Positions 17,302-25,519 of a stretch of DNA of 64,000 nucleotides are shown piece by piece (position 1 is the first letter of the stretch; every line of letters starts with the position of its first letter). A program made the translations under genes and the position numbers. The notes below the pieces were generated by a model. The model searched no databases and was not told the DNA's origin. It saw only the letters and a list, made by a program, of their open reading frames with translations. This DNA comes from UBA7239 sp035430165 (GTDB lineage: Bacteria; Pseudomonadota; Gammaproteobacteria; Pseudomonadales; UBA7239): positions 15,827-79,826 of the forward strand of contig DAOMGE010000007.1 of NCBI GenBank assembly GCA_035430165.1, read 5' to 3'.

Positions 17302-18741
17302 TCAGAGAATCAGACGCCGGATATCCGACACTTCCTCAACGAGAAAGGTAAAAAAGCGACCTGCATCTGCGCCATTGATCACACGATGGTCGTAAGACAA
17401 TGTCAGCGGCAACATCTTGCGTGGCAAAAATTCCTTGCCGTTCCACTGCGGCTTGACTTGCGTTTTCGATACGCCAAGTATCGCCACTTCCGGTGTATTC
17501 ACGATGGGTGTAAAGCCTTGTCCGCCCATCGCGCCCAGACTGGAAATGGTGAAGCAACCGCCCTGCATATCGCCCGGCATCAATTTACCGTTGCGGGCTT
17601 TTTCCGAAAGCAAGGCAATTTCCGCACCGATATCCCACAACCCTTTTTTATCCACATCGCGAATCACGGGCACCATCAAACCCATCGGCGTATCAACGGC
17701 CACACCGATATGCACATAATTTTTCTGCGCATAATTTTCACCGTCACTTAACAACGAGCGATTAAATTTCGGATGTTCACGCAAGGCATTGGCAGACGCT
17801 TTCAGGAGAAACGCCAGCGGTGTGATCCTGATCTTGCGCTTTTCCATGTCGGCTTTCATGTCGGCACGAAAATCTTCCAGATCAGTGACATCCGCTTCAT
17901 CCCATTGCGTCACATGCGGCACGTTGAGCCAAGAACGATGCATGTTGTCGCGCGTGATCTTGTCGATACGCGTTAACGGCAACACCTGCACCTCGCCGAA
18001 TTTTGCGAAATCCACCGCAGGTACCGCAGGAATAGCACTGCCGGAAACTGACGTGGCAGCTGTCGCAACTTTATTGACCAGTAATTTGACGTAACGGCGT
18101 ACATCTTCTTTTGTCACACGACCACGCGGGCCACTTGCGGCAACTTCACGCAATTCCACACCGAGTTCGCGCACCAGTTTGCGCACGGCGGGGCCTGCAT
18201 AAATTTCCGCATCGGATTTCGCTGCCGGATTACCGTTTGCATGCAATGCGGTGATTGGGGCAGGCGCTTCCGTTTTGGGTGCTGCCGTTTTTATTGTTTC
18301 GGGTTTGCTTGCTGCAAGGTTGANNNNNNNNNNNNNNNNNNNNNNNNNNNNNNNNNNNNNNNNNNNNNNNNNNNNNNNNNNNNNNNNNNNNNNNNNNNNN
18401 NNNNNNNNNNNNNNNNNNNNNNNGGTTTCGGTCTTGATAGTTTCGGTCTTGATAGTTTCGGTCTTGATGGCTTCCGTCGTTGGTGGCGTAGCAGATTCGG
18501 CAGCAGCCGTTTCGATCACCGCCACCACAGCACCGCTATTGACCTTGTCACCAATTTTCACGGTGAGTTCGAGCACCTTGCCTGCGCAGGTGCTCGGCAC
18601 TTCCATCGACGCCTTGGCGCTTTCCAGCACCACCAGCGACTGGTCGACCTGCACCGTATCACCGGGTTTGACACACAATTCGATCACGTCGACAGCATCT
18701 GCACTGCCCAGATCAGGAATAATTACCGATGCCTTTGCCAC
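17302..18741 (-). CDS. aceF: Pyruvate dehydrogenase E2, dihydrolipoamide acetyltransferase (contains assembly gap)
   Basis: AceF is the acetyltransferase core of the pyruvate dehydrogenase complex. One N-terminal lipoyl domain is visible, with the lipoylated Lys in ESAKASMEVPS. It is followed by a Thr-Glu-Thr-Ile-Lys repeat linker, a 100-N gap, more linker, the E1/E3-binding domain (about YAGPAVRKLVRELGV), and the catalytic domain ending in DHRVINGADAGRF. The catalytic His is present; Asn replaces the more common Asp in HxxxDG, a variant I recall from Azotobacter-type E2. Related enzymes have two or three lipoyl domains, so one or more may be missing in the gap. The apparent 479 residues are not the true length. 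Confidence 0.93.
   Translation of the reverse strand: MAKASVIIPDLGSADAVDVIELCVKPGDTVQVDQSLVVLESAKASMEVPSTCAGKVLELTVKIGDKVNSGAVVAVIETAAAESATPPTTEAIKTETIKTETIKTETXXXXXXXXXXXXXXXXXXXXXXXXXXXXXXXXXXNLAASKPETIKTAAPKTEAPAPITALHANGNPAAKSDAEIYAGPAVRKLVRELGVELREVAASGPRGRVTKEDVRRYVKLLVNKVATAATSVSGSAIPAVPAVDFAKFGEVQVLPLTRIDKITRDNMHRSWLNVPHVTQWDEADVTDLEDFRADMKADMEKRKIRITPLAFLLKASANALREHPKFNRSLLSDGENYAQKNYVHIGVAVDTPMGLMVPVIRDVDKKGLWDIGAEIALLSEKARNGKLMPGDMQGGCFTISSLGAMGGQGFTPIVNTPEVAILGVSKTQVKPQWNGKEFLPRKMLPLTLSYDHRVINGADAGRFFTFLVEEVSDIRRLIL
18324..18423. other. Assembly gap, 100 N, inside aceF
   Basis: Exactly 100 N, the conventional filler for a gap of unknown size. It falls in the aceF linker directly next to a 15-base tandem repeat. 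The reading frame is the same on both sides of the filler. Confidence 0.99.
18425..18469 (-). repeat. 15-bp tandem repeat in the aceF inter-domain linker
   Basis: Three head-to-tail copies of a 15-base unit (GTTTCGGTCTTGATA on the plus strand, the last with one or two changes) encode repeats of Thr-Glu-Thr-Ile-Lys on the minus strand. They abut the 100-N gap, so more copies, or a second lipoyl domain with its own linker, may have been lost in assembly. Confidence 0.85.
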
Positions 18742-18750
18742 ATCAACCTC

Positions 18751-21231
18751 TCAACTGTACAGCGGATGATTTTTATCCGCAGGAATACCGAAAGCCGCGC
18801 GCGCATTTTCCACGATTTCCGCCGCAATAGTGCCTTCCTGTTGCAAGGCATAGAGCGCGGCCTGCGCCACAAAAAAGCGATCGACTTCAAAATGGAAACG
18901 CAATTGCGCACGGGTGTCACTGCGACCAAATCCGTCCGTGCCCAGCACTTCATAACGGCGTGGTACCCACTGGCGAATCTGGTCGGCATACAACTTCACA
19001 TAATCGGTGGCGGCAACTATCGGCCCCTGCGTATCCTCCAGCAGCGACTGTACATAGGCCACTTGCGGCGTTTCTGTCGGATGCAGGCGATTCCAGCGAT
19101 CCACATCAAGGCCATCGCGACGCAACTCATTGAAGCTGGTAACACTCCACACATTCACTTTCAGCTGGAATTTTTCGCGCAGCAACACTGCTGCTGCTTC
19201 CACTTCACGCAAGATCGTGCCGGAACCCAGCAATTGCACTTGCGCGTTTTCCTCACGCTGCAAACAGTACATACCGCGCACAATGCCAGCTTCCACACCG
19301 GCAGGCATGGCCGACTGCACATAATTTTCATTCATCGCGGTGATGTAATAAAAACGGTTGCGCTGCTCCTCCAGCATTTCTTTCAGGCCTTGCTGGATGA
19401 TCACCGCGAGTTCGTAACCGTAACAGGGATCGTAGGTAACACAGTTCGGAATATTCGCTGCCAGGATATGGCTGTGGCCATCCTGGTGTTGCAAGCCTTC
19501 GCCATTCAGCGTGGTGCGGCCCGCCGTGGCGCCGATCAGGAAGCCGCGCGCACCGGAGTCACCGGCTGCCCACGCCAGATCGCCAATGCGCTGGAAACCG
19601 AACATTGAATAAAAAATATAGAATGGCACCAGTGGACAGTTGTGTGTGCTGTACGACGTGGCACAGGCAATCCACGCCGACATCGCGCCCGCTTCATTGA
19701 TGCCTTCTTCAAGAATTTGTCCCTGCTCGGATTCNNNNNNNNNNNNNNNNNNNNNNNNNNNNNNNNNNNNNNNNNNNNNNNNNNNNNNNNNNNNNNNNNN
19801 NNNNNNNNNNNNNNNNNNNNNNNNNNNNNNNNNNGATTTGCGACGGCGCGCCGGCAACGCACCGCCCAGTGCCGCACGGCGTTCACGCATGTACTGCATT
19901 TCCTGGCTGTCTTCTGCCGGGCGATAAAACGGAATGGATTCCAGTTCTTCATCCGTGAGTGGAATATCAAACTTGTCGCGGAAATGATGCAGGCTTTCTT
20001 CATCGAGTTTCTTGACGGAGTGCGTGTCATTGGTGGCTTCACCGGACGCACCCATGCCATAACCTTTTACGGTTTGCGCGAGAATCACGGTCGGTTTGCC
20101 GCCGTTGTTGTTCACCGCTTCCCAGTACGCGGCGTAGACCTTGTACGGATCGTGACCGCCACGATTGAGTTCGCCGATATCGTCATCAGACATATCCTCG
20201 ACCAGTTTCAACAACTCGGGATATTTGCCGAAGAAATGGTCGCGCGTGTACTTGCCGCCCATGTTCTTGCAGTTCTGCAATTCGCCGTCGACCACTTCAT
20301 CCATCAATTTTTGCAGCAAGCCCGATTTGTCTTTTTCAAACAAGGCATCCCAGTGTCGGCCCCACAACACCTTGATGACATTCCAGCCGGCGCCACGGAA
20401 AACGCCTTCGAGCTCCTGCACAATCTTGCCGTTGCCACGCACCGGGCCGTCGAGCCGTTGCAAATTGCAGTTGACCACGAAAATCAGGTTGTCGAGTTTT
20501 TCACGGCCGGCTAGTGCAATCGAACCCAGTGATTCCGGTTCGTCCGTCTCACCATCACCGAGGAAAGCCCAGATCTTGCGATCACCATGATCCACCAGGC
20601 CGCGCTTTTGCTGGTACTTCATCACATGCGCCTGGTATATCGCCTGGATCGGGCCGAGCCCCATCGATACCGTCGGGAATTGCCAGTAATCCGGCATCAG
20701 CCAGGGGTGCGGATAGGAGGACAAACCGTTGCCACCTACTTCGCGACGGAAGTTGTCGAGCTGTTCTTCGTCCAGCCTGCGCTCCAGGAATGAACGCGCG
20801 TAAATACCGGGCGCGCTGTGGCCCTGGTAATAAATCAGGTCGGCCTGCTGCTTGCCGTCACCGCCACGGAAAAAGTAATTGAAGCCGATGTCGTACAGCA
20901 TCGCCGCCGAAGAAAAGGTAGCGATGTGGCCGCCCATGCCATCTTCACGCTTGTTGGCGCGCATCACCATCGCCAGTGCATTCCAGCGCACCAGCGAACG
21001 GATGCGGCGCTCGATATAGACATCGCCCGGCATGCGTTTTTCTTCGGTGAAATGGATGGTGTTGCGATAGGGGGTAGTGATGGCGGTTGGCAACTTCAGG
21101 CCTTTTTCATAGGCCTTGGCTGCCAATGTCAGCAGGATAAAGGCGGCGCGCTCACGGCCACCGTACTGGATCAACGCGTCCATGGCCTCCAGCCATTCAC
21201 GGGTTTCCTGGGGATCGATATCGTCGACCAT
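18751..21231 (-). CDS. aceE: Pyruvate dehydrogenase E1 component, homodimeric (contains assembly gap)
   Basis: AceE is the thiamine-diphosphate-dependent E1 of the pyruvate dehydrogenase complex, of the homodimeric gammaproteobacterial type. The ThDP/Mg-binding region appears as GDGETDEPESLGS with a following NCNLQRLDGPV. The C-terminal half contains SMFGFQRIGDL, TTLNGEGLQHQDGHSH and LGTDGFGRSD. A 100-N gap replaces part of the middle. Compared with E. coli AceE (887 residues), the 826-residue conceptual product is about 60 short even counting the filler, so the true gap is nearer 285 bases. It lies nine bases upstream of aceF in one operon, with a likely promoter at 21270-21299. Confidence 0.94.
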   Translation of the reverse strand: MVDDIDPQETREWLEAMDALIQYGGRERAAFILLTLAAKAYEKGLKLPTAITTPYRNTIHFTEEKRMPGDVYIERRIRSLVRWNALAMVMRANKREDGMGGHIATFSSAAMLYDIGFNYFFRGGDGKQQADLIYYQGHSAPGIYARSFLERRLDEEQLDNFRREVGGNGLSSYPHPWLMPDYWQFPTVSMGLGPIQAIYQAHVMKYQQKRGLVDHGDRKIWAFLGDGETDEPESLGSIALAGREKLDNLIFVVNCNLQRLDGPVRGNGKIVQELEGVFRGAGWNVIKVLWGRHWDALFEKDKSGLLQKLMDEVVDGELQNCKNMGGKYTRDHFFGKYPELLKLVEDMSDDDIGELNRGGHDPYKVYAAYWEAVNNNGGKPTVILAQTVKGYGMGASGEATNDTHSVKKLDEESLHHFRDKFDIPLTDEELESIPFYRPAEDSQEMQYMRERRAALGGALPARRRKXXXXXXXXXXXXXXXXXXXXXXXXXXXXXXXXXXESEQGQILEEGINEAGAMSAWIACATSYSTHNCPLVPFYIFYSMFGFQRIGDLAWAAGDSGARGFLIGATAGRTTLNGEGLQHQDGHSHILAANIPNCVTYDPCYGYELAVIIQQGLKEMLEEQRNRFYYITAMNENYVQSAMPAGVEAGIVRGMYCLQREENAQVQLLGSGTILREVEAAAVLLREKFQLKVNVWSVTSFNELRRDGLDVDRWNRLHPTETPQVAYVQSLLEDTQGPIVAATDYVKLYADQIRQWVPRRYEVLGTDGFGRSDTRAQLRFHFEVDRFFVAQAALYALQQEGTIAAEIVENARAAFGIPADKNHPLYS
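19735..19834. other. Assembly gap, 100 N, inside aceE
   Basis: Exactly 100 N. The residues before it (RRRK) and after it (ESEQGQILEEG) correspond to positions about 95-100 residues apart in the E. coli enzyme, so the filler under-represents the missing sequence. Confidence 0.99.
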
Positions 21232-21269
21232 CCTGACTCCTCAGTTCTGTGCCTTGTAACGGTGCAGAC

Positions 21270-21299
21270 AGTATATGTAAATTTTTTACAAGATGTCTG
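21270..21299 (-). promoter_or_regulatory. Candidate aceE promoter with operator-like palindrome
   Basis: Reading the minus strand, CAGACA (21299-21294) and TATACT (21275-21270) are separated by 18 bases and lie about 40 bases before the aceE ATG. The spacer holds a perfect palindrome, TGTAAA-N3-TTTACA, at 21276-21290. That position between -35 and -10 is classic for a repressor site. The -35 overlaps the end of nudF. It does not match the E. coli PdhR site. Confidence 0.45.
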
Positions 21300-21858
21300 G
21301 CTTGATGCAACGCTCTGCTGCCAACAAGCCCATCACCGAGAGGGAATCCGTGATCTTGCCGGCAAAAATCCAGTCAATAGCCTCGCTGAGCGGTACCCGC
21401 AGCACCTCGATGTCTTCTGTGGCCTCGAATGCGGTCTCCCCTTCCGTCAGCCCCTGCGCCAGATAGAGTGCGCCCCCTTCGTCTGTTACCGAGTTGGAAG
21501 TATGCAGGTCAAGCAAATGCGACCACCGCGCCGCGCTCAAGCCGGTTTCTTCGCGCAATTCGCGTTTGGCCGTCTCCAGCATGTCTTCGTGAAAGGGCGA
21601 GCCGCCTTCCGGGATCTCGATGCTGTAGGCGTTCAGGGTGTAGCGGTACTGTTTCACCAGCCAGACATACCCCTCGTCATCGACCGGCACCACGCCCACC
21701 GCACGACTCTTGAAATGCACGACACCGTAAATCCCGTCCGTGCCACCGGGCGTCACCACGTTTTCGTGCGTCAGGCGAATCCACGGATTCTCGTAGACGA
21801 CTTTTTCATCCAGTTGCTGCCAGGGACCGCGCTGGCGCGGGAACGTTTCGTTTTCCAT
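21286..21858 (-). CDS. nudF: ADP-ribose pyrophosphatase-like Nudix hydrolase
   Basis: Nudix hydrolases of this type split ADP-ribose and related sugar nucleotides into AMP and sugar phosphate. The 190-residue product has a complete Nudix box: G85, E91, then R99-E100-L101 and E103-E104, in the pattern GX5EX7REUXEEXGU. The N-terminal region VYENPWIRLTHENVVTPGG is typical of NudF/ADPRase rather than other subfamilies. The ATG at 21858 was chosen over a start four codons upstream. It is followed by aceE, whose promoter appears to lie across its 3' end. Confidence 0.87.
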   Translation of the reverse strand: MENETFPRQRGPWQQLDEKVVYENPWIRLTHENVVTPGGTDGIYGVVHFKSRAVGVVPVDDEGYVWLVKQYRYTLNAYSIEIPEGGSPFHEDMLETAKRELREETGLSAARWSHLLDLHTSNSVTDEGGALYLAQGLTEGETAFEATEDIEVLRVPLSEAIDWIFAGKITDSLSVMGLLAAERCIKPDIL

Positions 21859-21891
21859 ACAACATCTCAATGACTGTTTCGCAAACCCGCA

Positions 21892-23148
21892 TCAATGGCC
21901 ATGTAACACTTCCTTGTACTTCACGCCTTCCGGCGGTTTTTCTTCCGTGTAATGCCAGCCACCGTCTGCATCCTGCCAACGATAGGCTTTTGCCGCCTCC
22001 ATTGCAGATTTTTCTACAGGCTGCGCCGTGGTCTTGCCGCTGGTATCCGGCAGGATGTTGCCGGCTTTGCCGGCAAGCTTCGAGGCAGTACCCGCCAGGG
22101 AGGTGGCCGTACCGGAAGCGGGCGAATAGAGCAGCTGCTGTACAAGTCGCCTGATTTTTTCATTGGCCAGCAACACCAGGTAATTGCCTTGCTGCCACTG
22201 CTGCACAATGCCGCTGTCTGCCACCACTGCCTTGTAATCTTCCGTGTTACGCACGCGATCGATATTGTGCGCAATATTCTGCAACTGCATCGCCAGCTCT
22301 CTCGCTTGCTGCTGCAGATCCGCGCCCTGCAAACCGGCCGTCTCCATAAATTCCATCGCGCGCAAATCCGATTGCAATTCACGAAAACTTTTCAGCTTCA
22401 TGATGTCGTCAACTGTGCCTTTGTCCAGCACGGAAAAATTATCGGGATTCTGGAACAGTTGTGTGAGCTGCGTTTGCTGGATGAGGTATTTCAGTTCTTC
22501 ACCGACAACCACCGGTTCCTGCAGCAATTTGCCGACCACCGGTGCAATCCGGTTGCCACTGAGTACATGCTGGCCCGTTTCCGAAACAGCCACTGACGAA
22601 TACTTCCTGACGCTGGCATCGAGTTGGCCGAACACATCATTATTTTCCGGTGTCGATAGTGTTCCCGCAGGATTTTCATGCGCGGGCACGCCGATTTTTG
22701 CCAGCACATCCCCCACATCCATACCGGGAGATTTTCCACTGGCTGCGTGCGCAGCCATGGTCCGAAGCTGCTGTGCATCTGTCATGATGCCCACAGCCCA
22801 GACAGTGATCACAGCCAGCACGCCACCCAGTACCAGTCCCAGTGCCGCACCGCCAATACTGCGCTCATCCTGCCATTCTTCCGGTGCCAGTTTTGCAAAC
22901 AGGCTTGCCAGTGACCCGAATACCAGACTGCCTATAAAAAACAGCAAGAAACTCGCAACCGGCCACACAACCAGCCCATTCACCCATGCCTTGCTGGCGA
23001 GAAAATTGGCCAGGGCCGGCGTCTCTTGCCAGGCAAAGGCATAGCAGGCCAGCACCACCAGCAAACGCAGGAAGACGCGGAAAAAACCGCGCACATAACC
23101 CCATGCGGTGGCAGCGAGAATGACGAGCAGAAAAATCAGGGTGTACAT
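21892..23148 (-). CDS. CvpA-like membrane protein with C-terminal DUF4124-like segment
   Basis: The 418-residue protein starts with a CvpA-like region of four hydrophobic spans (about residues 3-24, 27-45, 58-85 and 100-120). It continues with about 230 mostly helical soluble residues and ends with a short YRWQDADGGWHYTEEKPPEG motif that resembles the DUF4124 module of exported gammaproteobacterial proteins. CvpA itself is linked to colicin V production and envelope stress tolerance. The start has an AGGAG nine bases upstream. The combined architecture is less common than plain CvpA (about 160-190 residues). Function is unknown; the N-terminal call is moderately firm. Confidence 0.72.
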   Translation of the reverse strand: MYTLIFLLVILAATAWGYVRGFFRVFLRLLVVLACYAFAWQETPALANFLASKAWVNGLVVWPVASFLLFFIGSLVFGSLASLFAKLAPEEWQDERSIGGAALGLVLGGVLAVITVWAVGIMTDAQQLRTMAAHAASGKSPGMDVGDVLAKIGVPAHENPAGTLSTPENNDVFGQLDASVRKYSSVAVSETGQHVLSGNRIAPVVGKLLQEPVVVGEELKYLIQQTQLTQLFQNPDNFSVLDKGTVDDIMKLKSFRELQSDLRAMEFMETAGLQGADLQQQARELAMQLQNIAHNIDRVRNTEDYKAVVADSGIVQQWQQGNYLVLLANEKIRRLVQQLLYSPASGTATSLAGTASKLAGKAGNILPDTSGKTTAQPVEKSAMEAAKAYRWQDADGGWHYTEEKPPEGVKYKEVLHGH

Positions 23149-23171
23149 GTTTTATCGCTCCTGAAAGCCTG

Positions 23172-25325
23172 TTAACCCAGCAACCGCGTGAATGGCGGCA
23201 TGCCATCCAGCAAGGCGCGTCCGTACCGTTTTGTTATCAGGCGCTTGTCGAGAATCGTGATACGGCCTGTGTCCGTTTCGGTACGCAACAAACGCCCGGC
23301 GGCCTGCACCAGCCGCAGGCTGGCGTCGGCGACCGAAATCTGCATGAACGCATTGCCGCCGTTGGCTTCAATCCATTCAGACAATGTCTGTTCCACCGGA
23401 TCATCCGGTGGCGCAAACGGAATCTTGGCGATCACCACATGGCGCAAATAATCGCCGGGCAGATCCACACCTTCGGCAAAACTGGCGAGTCCGAAAATCA
23501 CGCTCGGTTGTTGTTTGTCGACACGCTCGCGATGCAATTGCAGTAGCTGCTGTTTGCTGTAATCGTCCTGCAACAGGATGGCCTGGCGGAATTCGCGCGA
23601 CACGTCCTGGTACACCTCCAGCATTTGTCGACGCGAGGAAAACAATACCAGTGTCGCTTCCCGCAAATCCACGGAATCGTGCATGAAGGTGATCAACGAT
23701 TGTGTATGCAATTCGACAAGTCCACCTTCCACCGCCTGTTGCGGCACAATCAACTGTGCGGATTCTGCATAATGAAACGGACTCGGCACCACCACACATG
23801 CCGTGTCGGCCGGCAAGCCCGCCCGTGAACGCAGGCGATCAAACTTGCCGAGCGCGGTCAGCGTTGCCGAGGTGATCACCGCTGCAAAACAGCGTTCCCA
23901 CAAATGATCCTGCAACATCGACACCGGCAACACCGGACTCGCACACACTTCAAGATCAAATCCACTGCCGGTTTCATGCAGGGTCAGCCAGCGCGCCGTC
24001 GGCGCTTTGCCGGCTTCGTCTTCACGTGCATACCAACGCCACAAATTTTCGCCGTGGCTGCAGCGCTGCCATAAACCACCGACGGCGGTGAACGCCTGCT
24101 CGACCACTTCGCGAACAATATCGCCTGAACGCCCGTCGAGCATTTCCTCGATAGAACCGGACAAGTCGCGCAATACCGCCCCTGCATCACTCCAGCCATG
24201 CACAAGTTGTTGCGCCATCTCGCGCAAGTCTTCCGGCACCAGGCCACCGGGAAAACGATACTGCTTTTCGCGCTCCTCACTGCGTCCGGAAAAAACCTGT
24301 TCCAGCAAAGGCTGCACGGCTTGCAGTGTGTCCAGCAGGTTTTTTTCCGCATCCGGCCACTGTGCAATCACTGCCTGTACACCGGCTGCACTCGACAACA
24401 TTTGCGCGACTGCAGCAATCTGCTTCGTCGCATTCTGTATCCAGCGCACACTGCCCTGGATGCGCGAATGCGCCGCAAAATGCTGCAGCGCCTTGTCTGG
24501 CAAATGATGGCCTTCGTCAAACACATAAATGGTCTGCTCAGGTGATGACAAGATCGCTCCGCCACCCAGCGCCAGATCCGCGAGCACCAGATCGTGGTTG
24601 GCGACGATCACGTCCGCGCCCTGCAAGGTTTCACGTGCGCGAAAAAACGGGCATTGCGTGACATAGGCGCAGCGACGGCCGGTGCACTGGCTGTGGTCGG
24701 TCACCAGTCGCTGCCAGTCTTCGTCATCAATGGATCGCGGCCAACTGTCGCGGTCACCATCCCAGCTGCCCGCACCCAGCGCCTCGATAAACTGCTGGTA
24801 CAACGCCAGGGATTGCTCAGGCAACAAGGCATCCTGCTCGTCGGGATAAAGCGCCTGCGTACCGAGCGTATCGCCGCTGCCATGTGCCAGCTGGAAATCC
24901 AGCTTGTAGACACAGGCATAACGACCGCGCCCCTTGGCAAGGGCGTAACTGAACTGAAGCCCGCTGTGACGGCGCAGGTCGGGCAAATCCTTCAGCACGA
25001 TCTGTTCCTGCAGGGCGACCGTGGCGGTGGCAATGACCAGCGTCTTTTCCAGCGCCTGTGCCAGCGGGATGGCCGCCAACGCATACGCCACCGTCTTGCC
25101 GGTGCCCGTACCCGCTTCTACAGCACAGATATGACTGCCTGCCAGGTCGCCATCCGCTCCCGCAGCCGCGACACGCAAGCCTTCGGCATCAACCTGCACG
25201 CTGCCCACCGTGCGGGCGATGGCGCCGATCATCAGCTTCTGGCCTTGCCGCGCGGTGAGGCCCCGCTGTTCAAGAAAGCGCGAATAAGCGGTCTGGATGG
25301 TCTGTTTCTGGGTATCGGTAAGCAC
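23172..25325 (-). CDS. dinG: ATP-dependent DNA helicase DinG (XPD-like, Fe-S)
   Basis: DinG is an SF2 5'-3' helicase of the XPD type that helps resolve R-loops and other replication blocks. The 717-residue protein has Walker A (EAGTGTGKT), the DEGH box (FDEGHHLPDK), four cysteines for the iron-sulphur cluster (one in YACVY, three in QCTGRRCAYVTQC), and helicase motif VI near the end (LVQAAGRLLRTETD). The length equals E. coli DinG (716). The start is GTG 25325 with AGGA seven bases before. It lies 23 bases upstream of the cvpA-like gene on the same strand. Confidence 0.93.
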   Translation of the reverse strand: MLTDTQKQTIQTAYSRFLEQRGLTARQGQKLMIGAIARTVGSVQVDAEGLRVAAAGADGDLAGSHICAVEAGTGTGKTVAYALAAIPLAQALEKTLVIATATVALQEQIVLKDLPDLRRHSGLQFSYALAKGRGRYACVYKLDFQLAHGSGDTLGTQALYPDEQDALLPEQSLALYQQFIEALGAGSWDGDRDSWPRSIDDEDWQRLVTDHSQCTGRRCAYVTQCPFFRARETLQGADVIVANHDLVLADLALGGGAILSSPEQTIYVFDEGHHLPDKALQHFAAHSRIQGSVRWIQNATKQIAAVAQMLSSAAGVQAVIAQWPDAEKNLLDTLQAVQPLLEQVFSGRSEEREKQYRFPGGLVPEDLREMAQQLVHGWSDAGAVLRDLSGSIEEMLDGRSGDIVREVVEQAFTAVGGLWQRCSHGENLWRWYAREDEAGKAPTARWLTLHETGSGFDLEVCASPVLPVSMLQDHLWERCFAAVITSATLTALGKFDRLRSRAGLPADTACVVVPSPFHYAESAQLIVPQQAVEGGLVELHTQSLITFMHDSVDLREATLVLFSSRRQMLEVYQDVSREFRQAILLQDDYSKQQLLQLHRERVDKQQPSVIFGLASFAEGVDLPGDYLRHVVIAKIPFAPPDDPVEQTLSEWIEANGGNAFMQISVADASLRLVQAAGRLLRTETDTGRITILDKRLITKRYGRALLDGMPPFTRLLG

Positions 25326-25449
25326 GGCAATCCTGCGGGCAAGCGTATCCTGTAAGAGGTGTCATGGTACCAAATCACCCTGCAACTGATGCAGCAATCC
25401 TCCGTTCACCGCAGAAACTTTCAGCGCACCGCGAAGTCAGAAGCTTACG

Positions 25450-25477
25450 TTGTCAGTCACCCAATGCCCGTTACAAT
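25450..25477 (+). promoter_or_regulatory. Sigma-70-type promoter for the DUF349 gene
   Basis: TTGTCA at 25450-25455 and TACAAT at 25472-25477 match the -35 and -10 consensus in five of six positions each, with a 16-base spacer. They lie 43 bases upstream of the ATG at 25520, in the gap between the divergent dinG and DUF349 genes. Confidence 0.65.
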
Positions 25478-25519
25478 GGGGACGAAACCAAGAAGCCCCA
25501 TCCAACCCAGGAAGATGTC

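Noticed and set aside
18241..19608. A 455-codon plus-strand frame across the aceE/aceF junction
   Set aside because: It reads through filler N and lies antisense to two clearly coding genes; its protein shows no recognisable domain.
25364..25519. A 52-codon upstream extension of the DUF349 gene
   Set aside because: It contains a good promoter and lacks a ribosome-binding site, while ATG 25520 has AGGAAG at the right distance.
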